From Gemmatimonadaceae bacterium (lineage in GTDB: Bacteria; Gemmatimonadota; Gemmatimonadetes; Gemmatimonadales; Gemmatimonadaceae): a DNA stretch of 64,000 bases. The notes under the pieces are model-generated. The model ran no database searches. It was not told the origin of the DNA and saw only the letters and a program-made list of their open reading frames with translations. Position 1 is the stretch's first letter; each line of letters begins with the position of its first letter. This document shows, in pieces, positions 28,928-39,018 of this stretch. Where the stretch lies: NCBI GenBank assembly GCA_025928335.1, contig JAICJQ010000002.1, forward strand, positions 1 through 64,000. The letters run 5' to 3'. The position numbers and the translations under genes were made by a program.

Positions 28928-29838
28928 TAGCGCTGCTCTCGGCATTCCTCGAATCCGCCATTAGAACCGCAACGCCGCTCGGGCTCGCCGCATTGGGTGA
29001 GCTTGTCGTCGAGCGAGCGGGAATCATCAATATCAGCCTAGAGGGCATCATTTTGTGCGGCGCCTTCGGCGCGCTCGTCGGCGCGAGCCACGGCGGCGTC
29101 GTTGCCGGGTTCGCCGGTGCGATCGGGGCCGGTGTCGCGACGGCGGCGCTCTTTGCGTGGTTCGTCGTGCGTCTTCGCACGGATCAAATCATCGCGGGTA
29201 CCGCGCTGACGATTCTAGCGATGGGATTGACCGGCACGTTGTATCGAGCGCTGTACGGCGCCGCCGGGGCAGCGCTGTCGATTGCAACGGCTCGACCGAT
29301 CGCCATTCCCGGGCTTTCGCGCATTCCCATTTTCGGTGCGGGTTTGTTCAATCAGCCCGTTGTGTCATATGTCTTCTATACATCGATACCCGTCCTCTGG
29401 TGGTGGATGCATCGCACACTTGCCGGTCTGGGTTTGCGCGCCGTCGGCGAGTCTCCCGTTGCGGCGCGCGCTGCCGGCGTCCGGCTCTCACGTGTTCGCA
29501 CGCTAAGTCTTCTTTTCGGTGGGGCCATGGGCGGGCTCGCTGGTGGGACACTCGTTCTCGCTCAGGCCGGCACCTTCGCTGAGGGAATGTCCGCTGGGCG
29601 AGGATTCATCGCGATAGCCATCGTCGTTTTGGGACGATGGCATCCCGTTGGTGTGGCCGTCGCCGCTCTTGTGTTTGGTGCCGCGAGTGCCGTCCAGTAC
29701 CTGCTTCAGGCCGCAGGTCTCGGACTCCCCTACCAACTTTTTCTGGCGGTGCCGTATGTGTTGACACTTGCGGCGCTGGCCGGGGTGGCCGGACGGACCC
29801 GCGCGCCGGCAGCACTCGCGAGGCCCGACGAAGCGTAA
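28924..29838 (+). CDS. ABC transporter permease (BMP/nucleoside type)
   Basis: ATPLGLAALGELVVERAGIINISLEGIILCGAFGA; GTGA overlap. Confidence 0.9.
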   Translation: MIALLSAFLESAIRTATPLGLAALGELVVERAGIINISLEGIILCGAFGALVGASHGGVVAGFAGAIGAGVATAALFAWFVVRLRTDQIIAGTALTILAMGLTGTLYRALYGAAGAALSIATARPIAIPGLSRIPIFGAGLFNQPVVSYVFYTSIPVLWWWMHRTLAGLGLRAVGESPVAARAAGVRLSRVRTLSLLFGGAMGGLAGGTLVLAQAGTFAEGMSAGRGFIAIAIVVLGRWHPVGVAVAALVFGAASAVQYLLQAAGLGLPYQLFLAVPYVLTLAALAGVAGRTRAPAALARPDEA

Positions 29839-29847
29839 TTCGAGTCG

Positions 29848-30741
29848 TTATGGCGCGCAGCGACGCCGCGGACTTGACCACTGGTTTCGCCACTTGGTGT
29901 TTCCGACGCGCTCGAACACGGCATACGCGACGTCTGTACCGAAGTCGCGAGAGACGACGATTGCTGGAGTGCGCGCCTCCCCGATGAGGAGAGCCGCGAG
30001 GAGCTCGCGACTTTCGATCGTTTCCTCGTCGCCGTACGACCGCTCACCGTAACCCGCGATGAGCGCCGAGTCGCCGTGCGCTTGTTCGGCGACAATGAAC
30101 GTCCGCTCCTGGAGTGGCGTGGCCTCCTGATTGAGCTGGCGACTCAACGTGCCAACGATGATCAGAGGGCCGTCGGGAATGGAGAAGCGCGAAATGGAGC
30201 GAACGGCAAACGGGAGGCCGGAGAAGCGCCCCGAGGAATCATTTGGCAATGCCGAGGCAAGCCGATTCAACCAGGTCGCGTAGCGGGACGAGTCCGCGTT
30301 CGGGATTGATCCGATCGAATCAACCGCGAGGGGTGCGACAACGCCACCGATGAATCCCACGCTCCACGCTCGGGGTGGCGGAGCCGCGCTAAGTGAGGCG
30401 ACCGCACATCCAGCCGAATCGGCAATCGATGGCAGGTCAGCGGTCTGAACGACGCCTGAACGACTGAACAGGGTTGCGGACGCCGGGTGAGGCAGAGCGG
30501 CGAGGGTGGCCTCGCCGTTTTCCGACGGAACGATCACCAAGGCTCGCGTCGGCACGTCGCCCGATATCAAGAGTACCGGACCAGCTCCGCCGTTCCATTT
30601 CGTCGGAGCGACGGTCGATGATTCAGGGGGCGGCGGAGCCGGTGTCGCAGTGGATTCGACGCGATCCGGCGGACGGTCCCGTCGACACGCAACCAAGAAC
30701 AGCAAGACAGAGGTCGAGGCGGCCGCGCGGAAATTGTTCAT
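29848..30741 (-). CDS. Hypothetical lipoprotein
   Basis: Lipobox LFLVAC, proline/threonine-rich linker, no recognised domain. Confidence 0.5.
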   Translation of the reverse strand: MNNFRAAASTSVLLFLVACRRDRPPDRVESTATPAPPPPESSTVAPTKWNGGAGPVLLISGDVPTRALVIVPSENGEATLAALPHPASATLFSRSGVVQTADLPSIADSAGCAVASLSAAPPPRAWSVGFIGGVVAPLAVDSIGSIPNADSSRYATWLNRLASALPNDSSGRFSGLPFAVRSISRFSIPDGPLIIVGTLSRQLNQEATPLQERTFIVAEQAHGDSALIAGYGERSYGDEETIESRELLAALLIGEARTPAIVVSRDFGTDVAYAVFERVGNTKWRNQWSSPRRRCAP

Positions 30742-30845
30742 TCCACTTAATTTGTGGCCGCCCTACCGTCCGTCAACGTCGAGGATTGGACGTCTACGTC
30801 ACGCGACGTATCTCGCGACTCTCAACGCGGCTGATAGGCTGAACC

Positions 30846-32222
30846 ATGTATGTGCTCTTACGAGCGCTCGCCGGCGTCGGCCTTCGATGGTTTTACCGAT
30901 CGATTCAGGTCGAAGGTCGTGAGCGCATTCCGCAGCGCGGGCCTATCCTTTTCGTCGTAAACCATCCCAACGCCCTAGTCGACGCGATGATGGTGGGTTG
31001 GGTGGTCCCGAGACGCGTCTTGCTGACCGCGAAGGCAACGATTTTTCGCAACGCGCTCGGCGCCATACTGCTGCGTTGGGTTGGCGTTGTTCCGTTGCGG
31101 CGCGCCAGCGACGAGAAGAACCCGCGCGACCATCTCGACCGGTCACGCAACGAAGATACCTTCCTCGCCGTGCGCAAAGCGCTGCAGGCGGGGGGCGCAG
31201 TGCTCATTTTTCCGGAAGGGAGGTCGCACGACGAGCCGACGATGGCGCCCCTCAAAACCGGCGCTGCACGAATGGCGCTCGACGCCTGGACCACCGGTGC
31301 GGCTCCCGAACTGGCCATCATCCCGATCGGGCTGACGTTCGAACGAAAGGATATGCCGCGCCCGCGCGTGTTTGTGCAAGTGGGGGAGCCGCTCCGCTTG
31401 GAGGACTGGTGTTCCGTAGAGCATCAGCGCCCGGTCGACGAGTTGACGAATGAGATAGACGCACGACTGCGCACGGTGACCCTCAACTACGCTTCGGCGG
31501 ATGAGGCTGCACGGACCATTCGACTCGCGTCGACGATCGCCGCGCTCATGGAGCCGGGGCGACCGTTGGGCGAGGCAGACCGCGGACTCGGGGTCGACAC
31601 GGGCATTGCTCGTCGCATCGAGGAGCTCTCGGCGGGTCTGGGAACTGCAGATCCGGAAGTTCGCGCCCGAGCCGACGCTGTCGTGGAGCGCCTGGAAGCA
31701 TTGCATCGGACCACGGCGGGCCACCGAATACTTCTCGAGGATGTCGGTATTGATCTCGCGCCTCGTGCCAGGCTGCGATTCACGCTACGCGAAGGGTGGT
31801 TACTTCTCGTCGCTGGGCCTGTAGCCCTCTGGGGCCGGTTGAATCATTTCGTTCCGTTCCGGGCCGCCGGGTGGATTGCGATGCAATCCGTCGATAGCGC
31901 CGCCGATCCGGCGATGCGAACGTTAGTGGCCGGCGCGGCGCTGGTCGTCGTCGCCTATCTCGCGCAGACCGTTGTTGTCGGGCTGCTCACGACGCCCCTC
32001 ATGGCGCTCTTGTATCTCGCCAGCCTGCCAGTCGCGGCAGACGTGAATTTCATCTTGAGCGACCGGTTGCGGCGCATGGTACGACGCGCACGTGCCTTTT
32101 TTGTCCTGTCCACCAACCCTGAATTGCACCTGCGGCTGACGACGGAGCTTGCTCTCTTGCGCGCCGAAGTCCTCTCGCTGGATGCCGCGTTCGGCGCGGC
32201 GCGCGTTGAGACAGACGCCTAG
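30846..32222 (+). CDS. 1-acyl-sn-glycerol-3-phosphate acyltransferase-like (PlsC) protein
   Basis: FVVNHPNALVDAMM (NHX4D), FPEGRSHDEPTMAPLKTGAARMAL; C-terminal TM helices. Confidence 0.88.
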   Translation: MYVLLRALAGVGLRWFYRSIQVEGRERIPQRGPILFVVNHPNALVDAMMVGWVVPRRVLLTAKATIFRNALGAILLRWVGVVPLRRASDEKNPRDHLDRSRNEDTFLAVRKALQAGGAVLIFPEGRSHDEPTMAPLKTGAARMALDAWTTGAAPELAIIPIGLTFERKDMPRPRVFVQVGEPLRLEDWCSVEHQRPVDELTNEIDARLRTVTLNYASADEAARTIRLASTIAALMEPGRPLGEADRGLGVDTGIARRIEELSAGLGTADPEVRARADAVVERLEALHRTTAGHRILLEDVGIDLAPRARLRFTLREGWLLLVAGPVALWGRLNHFVPFRAAGWIAMQSVDSAADPAMRTLVAGAALVVVAYLAQTVVVGLLTTPLMALLYLASLPVAADVNFILSDRLRRMVRRARAFFVLSTNPELHLRLTTELALLRAEVLSLDAAFGAARVETDA

Positions 32223-32509
32223 AAGCGCGTCGTCGGCGCCGGGAGGACCGGACCGCCGAGGTCCCAGTGCCACGCTTCGCGACGAACGCCGGTGCGCGGA
32301 TCCTTCAGTGGTTTGTATTGCAGACGATCTTCCGACAAACCGACGGCACGGCCATAGGCGAGAAGAAGCGCGCGGTCAGTCGATACGAGGTGCGCGAGCC
32401 GCCGGCCACCCCACAAGTGACGATGGAGCCACAGGCCACCATCCATGGCGTGGATCATTCCATCCCGGAGTTTTTTGAATTCTTTAAATGGCGGCGCGAC
32501 GTCGATCAC
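32219..32509 (-). CDS. Small hypothetical protein (DUF4031-like possibility)
   Basis: GGRRLAHLVSTDRALLLAYGRAVGLSEDRLQYKPL; stop shares CTAG with plsC-like stop. Confidence 0.45.
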   Translation of the reverse strand: MIDVAPPFKEFKKLRDGMIHAMDGGLWLHRHLWGGRRLAHLVSTDRALLLAYGRAVGLSEDRLQYKPLKDPRTGVRREAWHWDLGGPVLPAPTTRF

Positions 32510-32521
32510 GTCGCGGCCCGA

Positions 32522-32905
32522 CTAATTGCAGGCGACGACTCCGGAGACGGTTGCCGGCGCGACTGGCGTCGCCGATCCCATGAACAGCGCACAGAAGTGA
32601 GGATACGACAGCGGGTTCGTCGAGGTGGCAGCCCAGCCCGTGGCGTTCGCTTGGACGATCGAGACAGCGTCGCCCCTCGTCGCGTTGAACTGCAAGGAAT
32701 CTACGAACGGGCTATACGCGGAGTGATCGTAGAAGTACCCCTCTTGAGCAGTCATGAGGTTGTGCAGATCACTACGCATCCCGGCGTAGTACGCCTTTCC
32801 CTTTGTCGCTTGAAACTTCGGTATCGCGATCGCGGTCAGGATGCCGATGATCACGACGACTATGAGTAGCTCGATGAGCGTGAAGCCGCGCCTTTGGGCT
32901 CGCAT
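32522..32905 (-). CDS. Type IV pilin / pseudopilin
   Basis: MRAQRRGFTLIELLIVVVIIGILTAIAIPKF prepilin signature; likely ATG at 32905. Confidence 0.92.
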   Translation of the reverse strand: MRAQRRGFTLIELLIVVVIIGILTAIAIPKFQATKGKAYYAGMRSDLHNLMTAQEGYFYDHSAYSPFVDSLQFNATRGDAVSIVQANATGWAATSTNPLSYPHFCALFMGSATPVAPATVSGVVACN

Positions 32906-33147
32906 CGAAAAACGACCTGGGAATCGGGTAGGGTGGGAACCGAATGTCATGAGGACCCCTCGTGCCGACATCTGGCGCCCTGAAAAGCAAAGGCAGTGCC
33001 CGCTTCATAATCTTTTTGTAACTCTTTGCATCAAAGCTGGTTATGGGTTTGGCAGCCGGATATCACTCCCGTTGGGACGTTTGTTTCCACGTTGATTTGC
33101 GGCGTATACCGCAACGTGCGAGGATCGAACTCCGCCAAGTTTTTTTG

Positions 33148-36144
33148 CTATTCGGCCTTGGTCGCCAGCCAGTTGTCTCCATCGGCAATATCCACGACGA
33201 GCGGCACCGCGAGGGTGGCCGCGTGCTCCATTTCATACGTGACCAGGGACTTCACGTCGTCGAGCTCGGGCCCGGGAACTTCGAACACAAGTTCGTCGTG
33301 GACCTGGAGCAGCATTTTGGCGTTGAGCGCGCGAGCCATGAGCGCTTGGTGAATTCGGATCATGGCAATCTTGATCAGGTCGGCCGCCGAGCCTTGGATT
33401 GGTGAGTTGGCAGCTGTGCGCTCACCGAACGCCCGGATGTTGAAGTTTCGATCACGGAGCTCGGGGATATACCGGCGCCGATTGAAGATCGTTTGGACGT
33501 AGCCGTGCTCGCGCGCGAATTCGACCATCGAATCCAGATACTCGCGCACTCGATAAAACCGTTGGAAATACCGCTCGATGAATTCCTTGGCTTCGGCGTG
33601 GGTGATTTTGAGCTGCCGCGAGAGGGCGTGAGGACCTTGGCCGTAGATGGTCGCGAAATTGATCGTCTTCGCGCGCGCGCGCATGTCTTTCGTGACTTGC
33701 TCGAGCGGAACGTCAAAGATCAGGGCTGCGGTCTGCCGGTGAATGTCGCCACCCACTCGGAAAGCCTGAACGAACGCCGGGTCATCAGAGAGATGGGCGA
33801 GCAGGCGTAGTTCGATCTGTGAGTAATCGGCGGCGACGAGCGTCCACCCGCGGCGAGGGATGAAGCCTCGACGGATATCACGTCCGAGCTCTCGACGAAT
33901 CGGGATGTTCTGGAGATTGGGCTCGCTCGACGACAAGCGCCCCGTCGCCGCGGTCGTCTGGCTGAACGACGTGTGCACACGACGCGTACGCGGGTGGACG
34001 TACGCCGGCAACGCGTCGATGTACGTGCTCTCCAGCTTTGCGATTTCCCGATACTCCATCAAGAGCACCGGGAGTTGATGGCCATCTTCAGCGAGCTGTT
34101 GAAGCACACTCGCATCCGTCGACGGCCCAGTCGGCGTCTTCTTGAGAACGGGCAAGCCGAGGCGCTCGAAAAGGATCTCCCTCAACTTGGGATTGGAGTT
34201 GATGTTGAATTCCTCGCCGGCCGTGGCGTAGATGTCTTGCTCGACCCGCTTTCGCTCGCGCTCGAAGCGTTCCTTCAACGACTGGAACCATTCGAGGTCG
34301 ATCGTGATGCCGGCCCATTCCATCTCGGCGAGCACGTCGACGAGCGGAATCTCGACCTCGTGGAACAGGCGCGTGAGTTGGAGCGTGTCCAGCTGCGTCT
34401 CGAAAAGCCCGCGAAGGCGCCAGGTGATGTCGGTGTCTTCACACGCGAAGTCGCGGGCGCACTCGATTGGAACCTGATCGTACGGAACCGCGTCCTTGCC
34501 TTTCCCACATAGGTCGTCGAACGACGTCATCTTGTGGTTCAAGAACTCGAGTGCGAGGAGATCCAAGCCATGGGATCGCCGTCCGGGATCGAGTACGTAG
34601 CTCGCGATCATCGTATCGAAATCCAAACCGCGAAGCGTGACGCCCGCCGCCCGAAGCACCAACAGGTCGAACTTTGCGTTCTGGGCGGTTTTCTTCGCCG
34701 TCGCATCCTCGAGCAAATCGACGAGGGGTTTCATCGCAGGATCGTCGAGCGGCGGAAGGTTCTTGATACGCGACGCACCCTGCGCCAGCGCACGCGCCGC
34801 GATGCTCGCGGGTTCAGCGGTCTTCTTCGCTCGCGTCTTGCGCGGCGCGACCTCCTCGCTCGGGGCGAGCAGATCGCCGAGCATCAGGTCGCCTTGGCTC
34901 TCGACGCGCGCCGAGTGGCTGAGCGGCAGGTAATACGCTTCCCCGGAATCAACCGCGATCGAGAGACCGACGAGTCGCGCGCGCAATGGATCTAGCGGGT
35001 ACGGCGCATCGGCATCGACGAGGGTCTCGGTGTCGATCGCGATGTACGGCGCCCGCCGGGCGCGCGTGATGAGCTTCTCGAGCGCGGGAATGGTGTCGAC
35101 GGTCGTGTAGTGGACGACGGGTGCGGCCGGCTGCTCGGCGACGACGTCGCCGCCCGCCTCCTCGACGGGCAAGTTCTTGGCGAGGGTATGGAACTCCAGC
35201 TCTACATAGAGGGTGCGCAGGCGCGAGTAGTCCGGGGTCGACAGCCGCATCGCCTCGAGGTCGAGCGTAACGGGAAGGTCTTGGCGAATCGTGACGAGAT
35301 CCTTCGAGAGAATCGCCAGATCCCCTTGCTCGAGCAGCGCTTCGCGCGGCCGCTTCTTCGTCAACTCGGCTGCGTGCGCGAGAATGTTCTCGACGGTGCC
35401 GTACGAGTTCACCAGTTCCTGCGCCGTCTTCTCCCCGATGCCTTTAACGCCGGGAACGTTGTCTGACGAATCGCCGACCAACGCGAGGTAGTCGGTGACG
35501 AGCGCCGGCGGAACACCGAGGCGCTCCGCGCCGTTCTCGACGCTGACCCATTGCTCCTCGACGCTGGCCGGTCCGCCTCGTCCCGGGTTGAGCAGCCAGA
35601 CGCCGGGACGGACGAGTTGCTGAAAGTCCTTGTCGCCCGAAACTACAACGACGTTGTTTCCGGCTTCGACCCCTTGTCGCGCCAACGTGCCGATGACGTC
35701 GTCGGCTTCATAGCCTGCTAATGTGATAATTGGAATGCGGTGCGCATCGAGAACGTCCCGGATGCGCTCCATGCCGCGATCGAAATCCGATTGCAACTCC
35801 TCGGTGAGTTTTTCACGAGTCGCCTTATAGGCCGGATATCGCTCGTGCCGAAAGGAGAGGCCCGAGTCGTGGACCCAGCCGAGATAGTCTGGGCGGTGGC
35901 TGTCGAGCAGCCGCTGCAAGAAATTGACGATACCCCATGCAGCTGATGTATTCTCGCCGCGACTGGTAGTCAGCGGCCGCGAGATGAGGGCGAAGAATGC
36001 GCGATAGATCAGCGCATAGCCGTCGACCAGAAACAGCCGAGGCGATTGAGCGGGGGGAGGCGCGGTCACGGCGTGAGTCGCCGGCGCCGGGTCAGAGAGG
36101 AAGCGAGCATGACGAAAGGTCGGAGCACGACACGATGCGTTCAA
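33148..36144 (-). CDS. polA: DNA polymerase I (start uncertain)
   Basis: 5' exonuclease LFLVDGYALIYRAFFAL; 3'-5' exo IAIDTET; polymerase DYSQIELRLLAHLS and QVHDELVFEVP. Confidence 0.96.
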   Translation of the reverse strand: MNASCRAPTFRHARFLSDPAPATHAVTAPPPAQSPRLFLVDGYALIYRAFFALISRPLTTSRGENTSAAWGIVNFLQRLLDSHRPDYLGWVHDSGLSFRHERYPAYKATREKLTEELQSDFDRGMERIRDVLDAHRIPIITLAGYEADDVIGTLARQGVEAGNNVVVVSGDKDFQQLVRPGVWLLNPGRGGPASVEEQWVSVENGAERLGVPPALVTDYLALVGDSSDNVPGVKGIGEKTAQELVNSYGTVENILAHAAELTKKRPREALLEQGDLAILSKDLVTIRQDLPVTLDLEAMRLSTPDYSRLRTLYVELEFHTLAKNLPVEEAGGDVVAEQPAAPVVHYTTVDTIPALEKLITRARRAPYIAIDTETLVDADAPYPLDPLRARLVGLSIAVDSGEAYYLPLSHSARVESQGDLMLGDLLAPSEEVAPRKTRAKKTAEPASIAARALAQGASRIKNLPPLDDPAMKPLVDLLEDATAKKTAQNAKFDLLVLRAAGVTLRGLDFDTMIASYVLDPGRRSHGLDLLALEFLNHKMTSFDDLCGKGKDAVPYDQVPIECARDFACEDTDITWRLRGLFETQLDTLQLTRLFHEVEIPLVDVLAEMEWAGITIDLEWFQSLKERFERERKRVEQDIYATAGEEFNINSNPKLREILFERLGLPVLKKTPTGPSTDASVLQQLAEDGHQLPVLLMEYREIAKLESTYIDALPAYVHPRTRRVHTSFSQTTAATGRLSSSEPNLQNIPIRRELGRDIRRGFIPRRGWTLVAADYSQIELRLLAHLSDDPAFVQAFRVGGDIHRQTAALIFDVPLEQVTKDMRARAKTINFATIYGQGPHALSRQLKITHAEAKEFIERYFQRFYRVREYLDSMVEFAREHGYVQTIFNRRRYIPELRDRNFNIRAFGERTAANSPIQGSAADLIKIAMIRIHQALMARALNAKMLLQVHDELVFEVPGPELDDVKSLVTYEMEHAATLAVPLVVDIADGDNWLATKAE

Positions 36145-36172
36145 TCCCCGTGTTTCGTACTGACCAACGCAG

Positions 36173-36202
36173 CACCGCCCGCCGAGTCGTCGGCGGGCGG
36201 TG
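36173..36202. terminator. Perfect 13-bp hairpin between csp and polA
   Basis: CACCGCCCGCCGA-GTCG-TCGGCGGGCGGTG; no clear T-run, so termination is uncertain. Confidence 0.45.
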
Positions 36203-36233
36203 TCAGGTCGCTTCGTCCTTGGAGGCGGCTACA

Positions 36234-36434
36234 TCAGACCCGAACGACGTTCGCGGCATGAAGGCCTTTTTCGCCGGTCCGGATCTCGAATTCGACCTCT
36301 TGCCCTTCGGCTAGCGTCTTGAAGCCTTCCATGCTGATGGCAGAGAAGTGCACGAAGACGTCCTCTCCGCTGTCTTGTTCGATGAAGCCGTAGCCCTTGG
36401 CGTCATTGAACCACTTCACCTTCCCTCTGGCCAT
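36234..36434 (-). CDS. Cold-shock protein
   Basis: [33 protein letters not shown]. Confidence 0.96.
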   Translation of the reverse strand: MARGKVKWFNDAKGYGFIEQDSGEDVFVHFSAISMEGFKTLAEGQEVEFEIRTGEKGLHAANVVRV

Positions 36435-36674
36435 TCGAGCTGCCTCCTACGGGGTGATTCGATCCTGCACTTCCGGTGCTGGGCAAGCCAACCGACTTGC
36501 GGGGCCCTATATAGGTAGGGATCATCGATTTGTCAAGGCGAGTGGAGTCTGCTGACGGCGCGCGTCGCGGGTGATTCGACAGCGCATTGCTTCACAGGGC
36601 GACTGCGAGCGACAACACGCCTCCGACAGGCGCGCTTGCTTGCCTCGCGTTGTGATGCGGATTAGGTTCGCCGC

Positions 36675-37586
36675 GTGCCACGCGAAAGCCTCGTAGGACA
36701 AACGATCGCCGGCTACTCGCTCGAGAGCGAGGTCGGTGAAGGCGGAACTTCCGCCGTATTCCGCGCAACGCACGCGGATCACGGAACTGTCGCGGTCAAA
36801 GTGCTGCGAGAGAAATTGCGCCAGGACCGCACCGCGGTCGCGCGCTTTCTACGCGAAGCGCGGTACGGAGAGCGGGTGACGCATCCGAACGTCGTCCGTA
36901 CGATCGAGATCGGCGAAGCGGGTCCGGGGATGCATTTCCTCGCCATCGAGTGGGCGACGGGGGAGATCCTCGAGAAATACGCGAAGCGGCAAGGGCCACT
37001 CGCCGTCGACGAGGTGTGTACGATCGTGAAGCAGATCGCCGACGCGGTTCAAGCCGCGCACTCCGTCGGCATCGTGCATCGCGATCTCAAGCCGGACAAC
37101 GTGATGTACGATCCGGCGTCGCACCTCGTAAAACTGCTCGATTTCGGAATCGCGACCGACACGGACCAGTCGCCGGAACAGCGGTTGACGCGCGCGGGAT
37201 TTTTTGTCGGGACATTGATGTACGTCGCGCCGGAAGCGCTGTCGGGCGAGCTGGTTGGTCCCCTCGCGGATCAATACAGTCTCGCGACGATTGCCTACTT
37301 CCTTCTCACGGCCTGCTTGCCGTTTCCCGCGAAGACACCTCGCGAGATGTTCTCGCAGCTGCTGTCTCAGCCGCCGATCACGCTCAATCAGGCAAAGCCG
37401 GGCTTGCGCTTTTCGCCGCAGGTCGAAGCAGTGATCATGCGCGGGCTGAGCAAGGAACCGGCGAAGCGATACCCGGACGTCGTCGCATTTGCGGCCGACT
37501 TTTGCCAGGCGGGGAGTGCGCCCGCGGCGAAGGACAAACCGGGATTTGCGTCGAAGCTCGCGTCGATGTTCCGAAAGAAAGACTGA
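36675..37586 (+). CDS. Soluble serine/threonine protein kinase
   Basis: VGEGGTSAVFRATH, VHRDLKPDNVMYD, LLDFGIAT; no TM segment. Confidence 0.92.
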   Translation: MPRESLVGQTIAGYSLESEVGEGGTSAVFRATHADHGTVAVKVLREKLRQDRTAVARFLREARYGERVTHPNVVRTIEIGEAGPGMHFLAIEWATGEILEKYAKRQGPLAVDEVCTIVKQIADAVQAAHSVGIVHRDLKPDNVMYDPASHLVKLLDFGIATDTDQSPEQRLTRAGFFVGTLMYVAPEALSGELVGPLADQYSLATIAYFLLTACLPFPAKTPREMFSQLLSQPPITLNQAKPGLRFSPQVEAVIMRGLSKEPAKRYPDVVAFAADFCQAGSAPAAKDKPGFASKLASMFRKKD

Positions 37587-38966
37587 CTAGGCGTTGAACG
37601 TCGGCGCGGCGGCGGAGAGCGCGGGCTCCAGATCGTCGGGATGAACGGGCAGCCAGAGTGTAAAGGTCGAGCCCTTTCCCAACTCGCTGTCCACGCGGAT
37701 GTCTCCACCCAGCAGCTGCGCGAGGCGCTTGGAGATCGCGAGCCCGAGTCCCGTGCCGCGCTGCATTGATTCGCTTCGCGGGCCGGCGTTCACCTGCTCG
37801 AACTCCTCGAAGATGCGCGCCTGATCTGCCGGCGCGATGCCGACACCCGTATCGACCACTTGGAGTGCCACCCACACGCGGCGCGCGTCAGGCGACTGCG
37901 CGGCGAGCACCGGATCGTCGGGCGTGCGGCGGCGATGACGCGCGTCCGGCGCCACCGGCGATGGAGCGCCAATGAGGCGAGCCCGGACCGCGACGCCACC
38001 TTGCGGTGTGTATTTCACCGCGTTGCCGATCAGGTTGACGAGAATCTGCCGGAGATGCGTCGGGTCGGTTCGAACGCGCGGCAGCGACGCGCCAACAGCG
38101 ATTGAGAAGCTGAGCCCACGCTCGTTGACCAGGGACTCGAGCTCACTCGCAATGTTGAGGACAAACGGACGGAGGACGATCGTCTCCGGATGCACCTCGA
38201 GGCGACCGGCGGCAATCTTCGCGATATCGAGCACCTGATCGACGAGATGGCGAAGGTGCGTCGCGGAGGCCGCGATGCGATCGACTGGCGGAACTTGCCG
38301 CGGCGACAGGTCGCCATATACGCCGTCCTTCAACAGCTCGACGAATCCGACGATGGCGTTGAGTGGTGTTCGCAACTCATGCGAGATGTTGGCGAGGAAC
38401 TCGCTTTTCGCCGTGTTGGCGCGAGCGACTTCGCTGTACAGCCGTTCGAGCTCCGCGGAACGCTCGGCAACACGAATAGCCTGACGGCGCTCGCGCAGCA
38501 CGCCGTAAGCGAGCAGCGCAACAGCGGCGAGACTGAGCCCGCCGAGCAGAATGCGGAAAGGCCCGACGTCATGTTCGTGTGCCACGACGAGCGTCCAGGG
38601 ACGGCGATCGCGAACCTCGATGGGTGAACTGGCGACGATGCCAGACCGCAAGGTTTCGCGAGCGCCGGAAACGAGGACCGTATCCCTTCCCACCAAGATT
38701 GCCGCGGCCGTTCGTTCACTCGGCCAACGCCCGATGATCGACTTGAGAGCAGGGCTCGCGCCCGGCGCAACCATTGCCGCGCTGTCGCGCAAAACGGCGG
38801 CGACGGCGTAGCTGGACTGCTGGGCGTCGATCGATGCCTGACGAGCGGCCGCACTCGCGAGGCCTCGGTCGCCCGCGATCAATCCGCCGATCATGAGCAG
38901 CAACGCCGCCGTCAGCAGCAGCGAAACGTCGCCGACCGACGTACGGGCGAGAGGCAATCGAACCAT
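37587..38966 (-). CDS. Membrane sensor histidine kinase
   Basis: FLANISHELRTPLNAIVGF, LIGNAVKYTPQGG, DTGVGIAPADQARIFEEF. Confidence 0.93.
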   Translation of the reverse strand: MVRLPLARTSVGDVSLLLTAALLLMIGGLIAGDRGLASAAARQASIDAQQSSYAVAAVLRDSAAMVAPGASPALKSIIGRWPSERTAAAILVGRDTVLVSGARETLRSGIVASSPIEVRDRRPWTLVVAHEHDVGPFRILLGGLSLAAVALLAYGVLRERRQAIRVAERSAELERLYSEVARANTAKSEFLANISHELRTPLNAIVGFVELLKDGVYGDLSPRQVPPVDRIAASATHLRHLVDQVLDIAKIAAGRLEVHPETIVLRPFVLNIASELESLVNERGLSFSIAVGASLPRVRTDPTHLRQILVNLIGNAVKYTPQGGVAVRARLIGAPSPVAPDARHRRRTPDDPVLAAQSPDARRVWVALQVVDTGVGIAPADQARIFEEFEQVNAGPRSESMQRGTGLGLAISKRLAQLLGGDIRVDSELGKGSTFTLWLPVHPDDLEPALSAAAPTFNA

Positions 38967-39018
38967 TTATTCTGCTACCGACCGGCGTTGAGGGTCCGCC
39001 GCCATTCCGAGAACCGCC

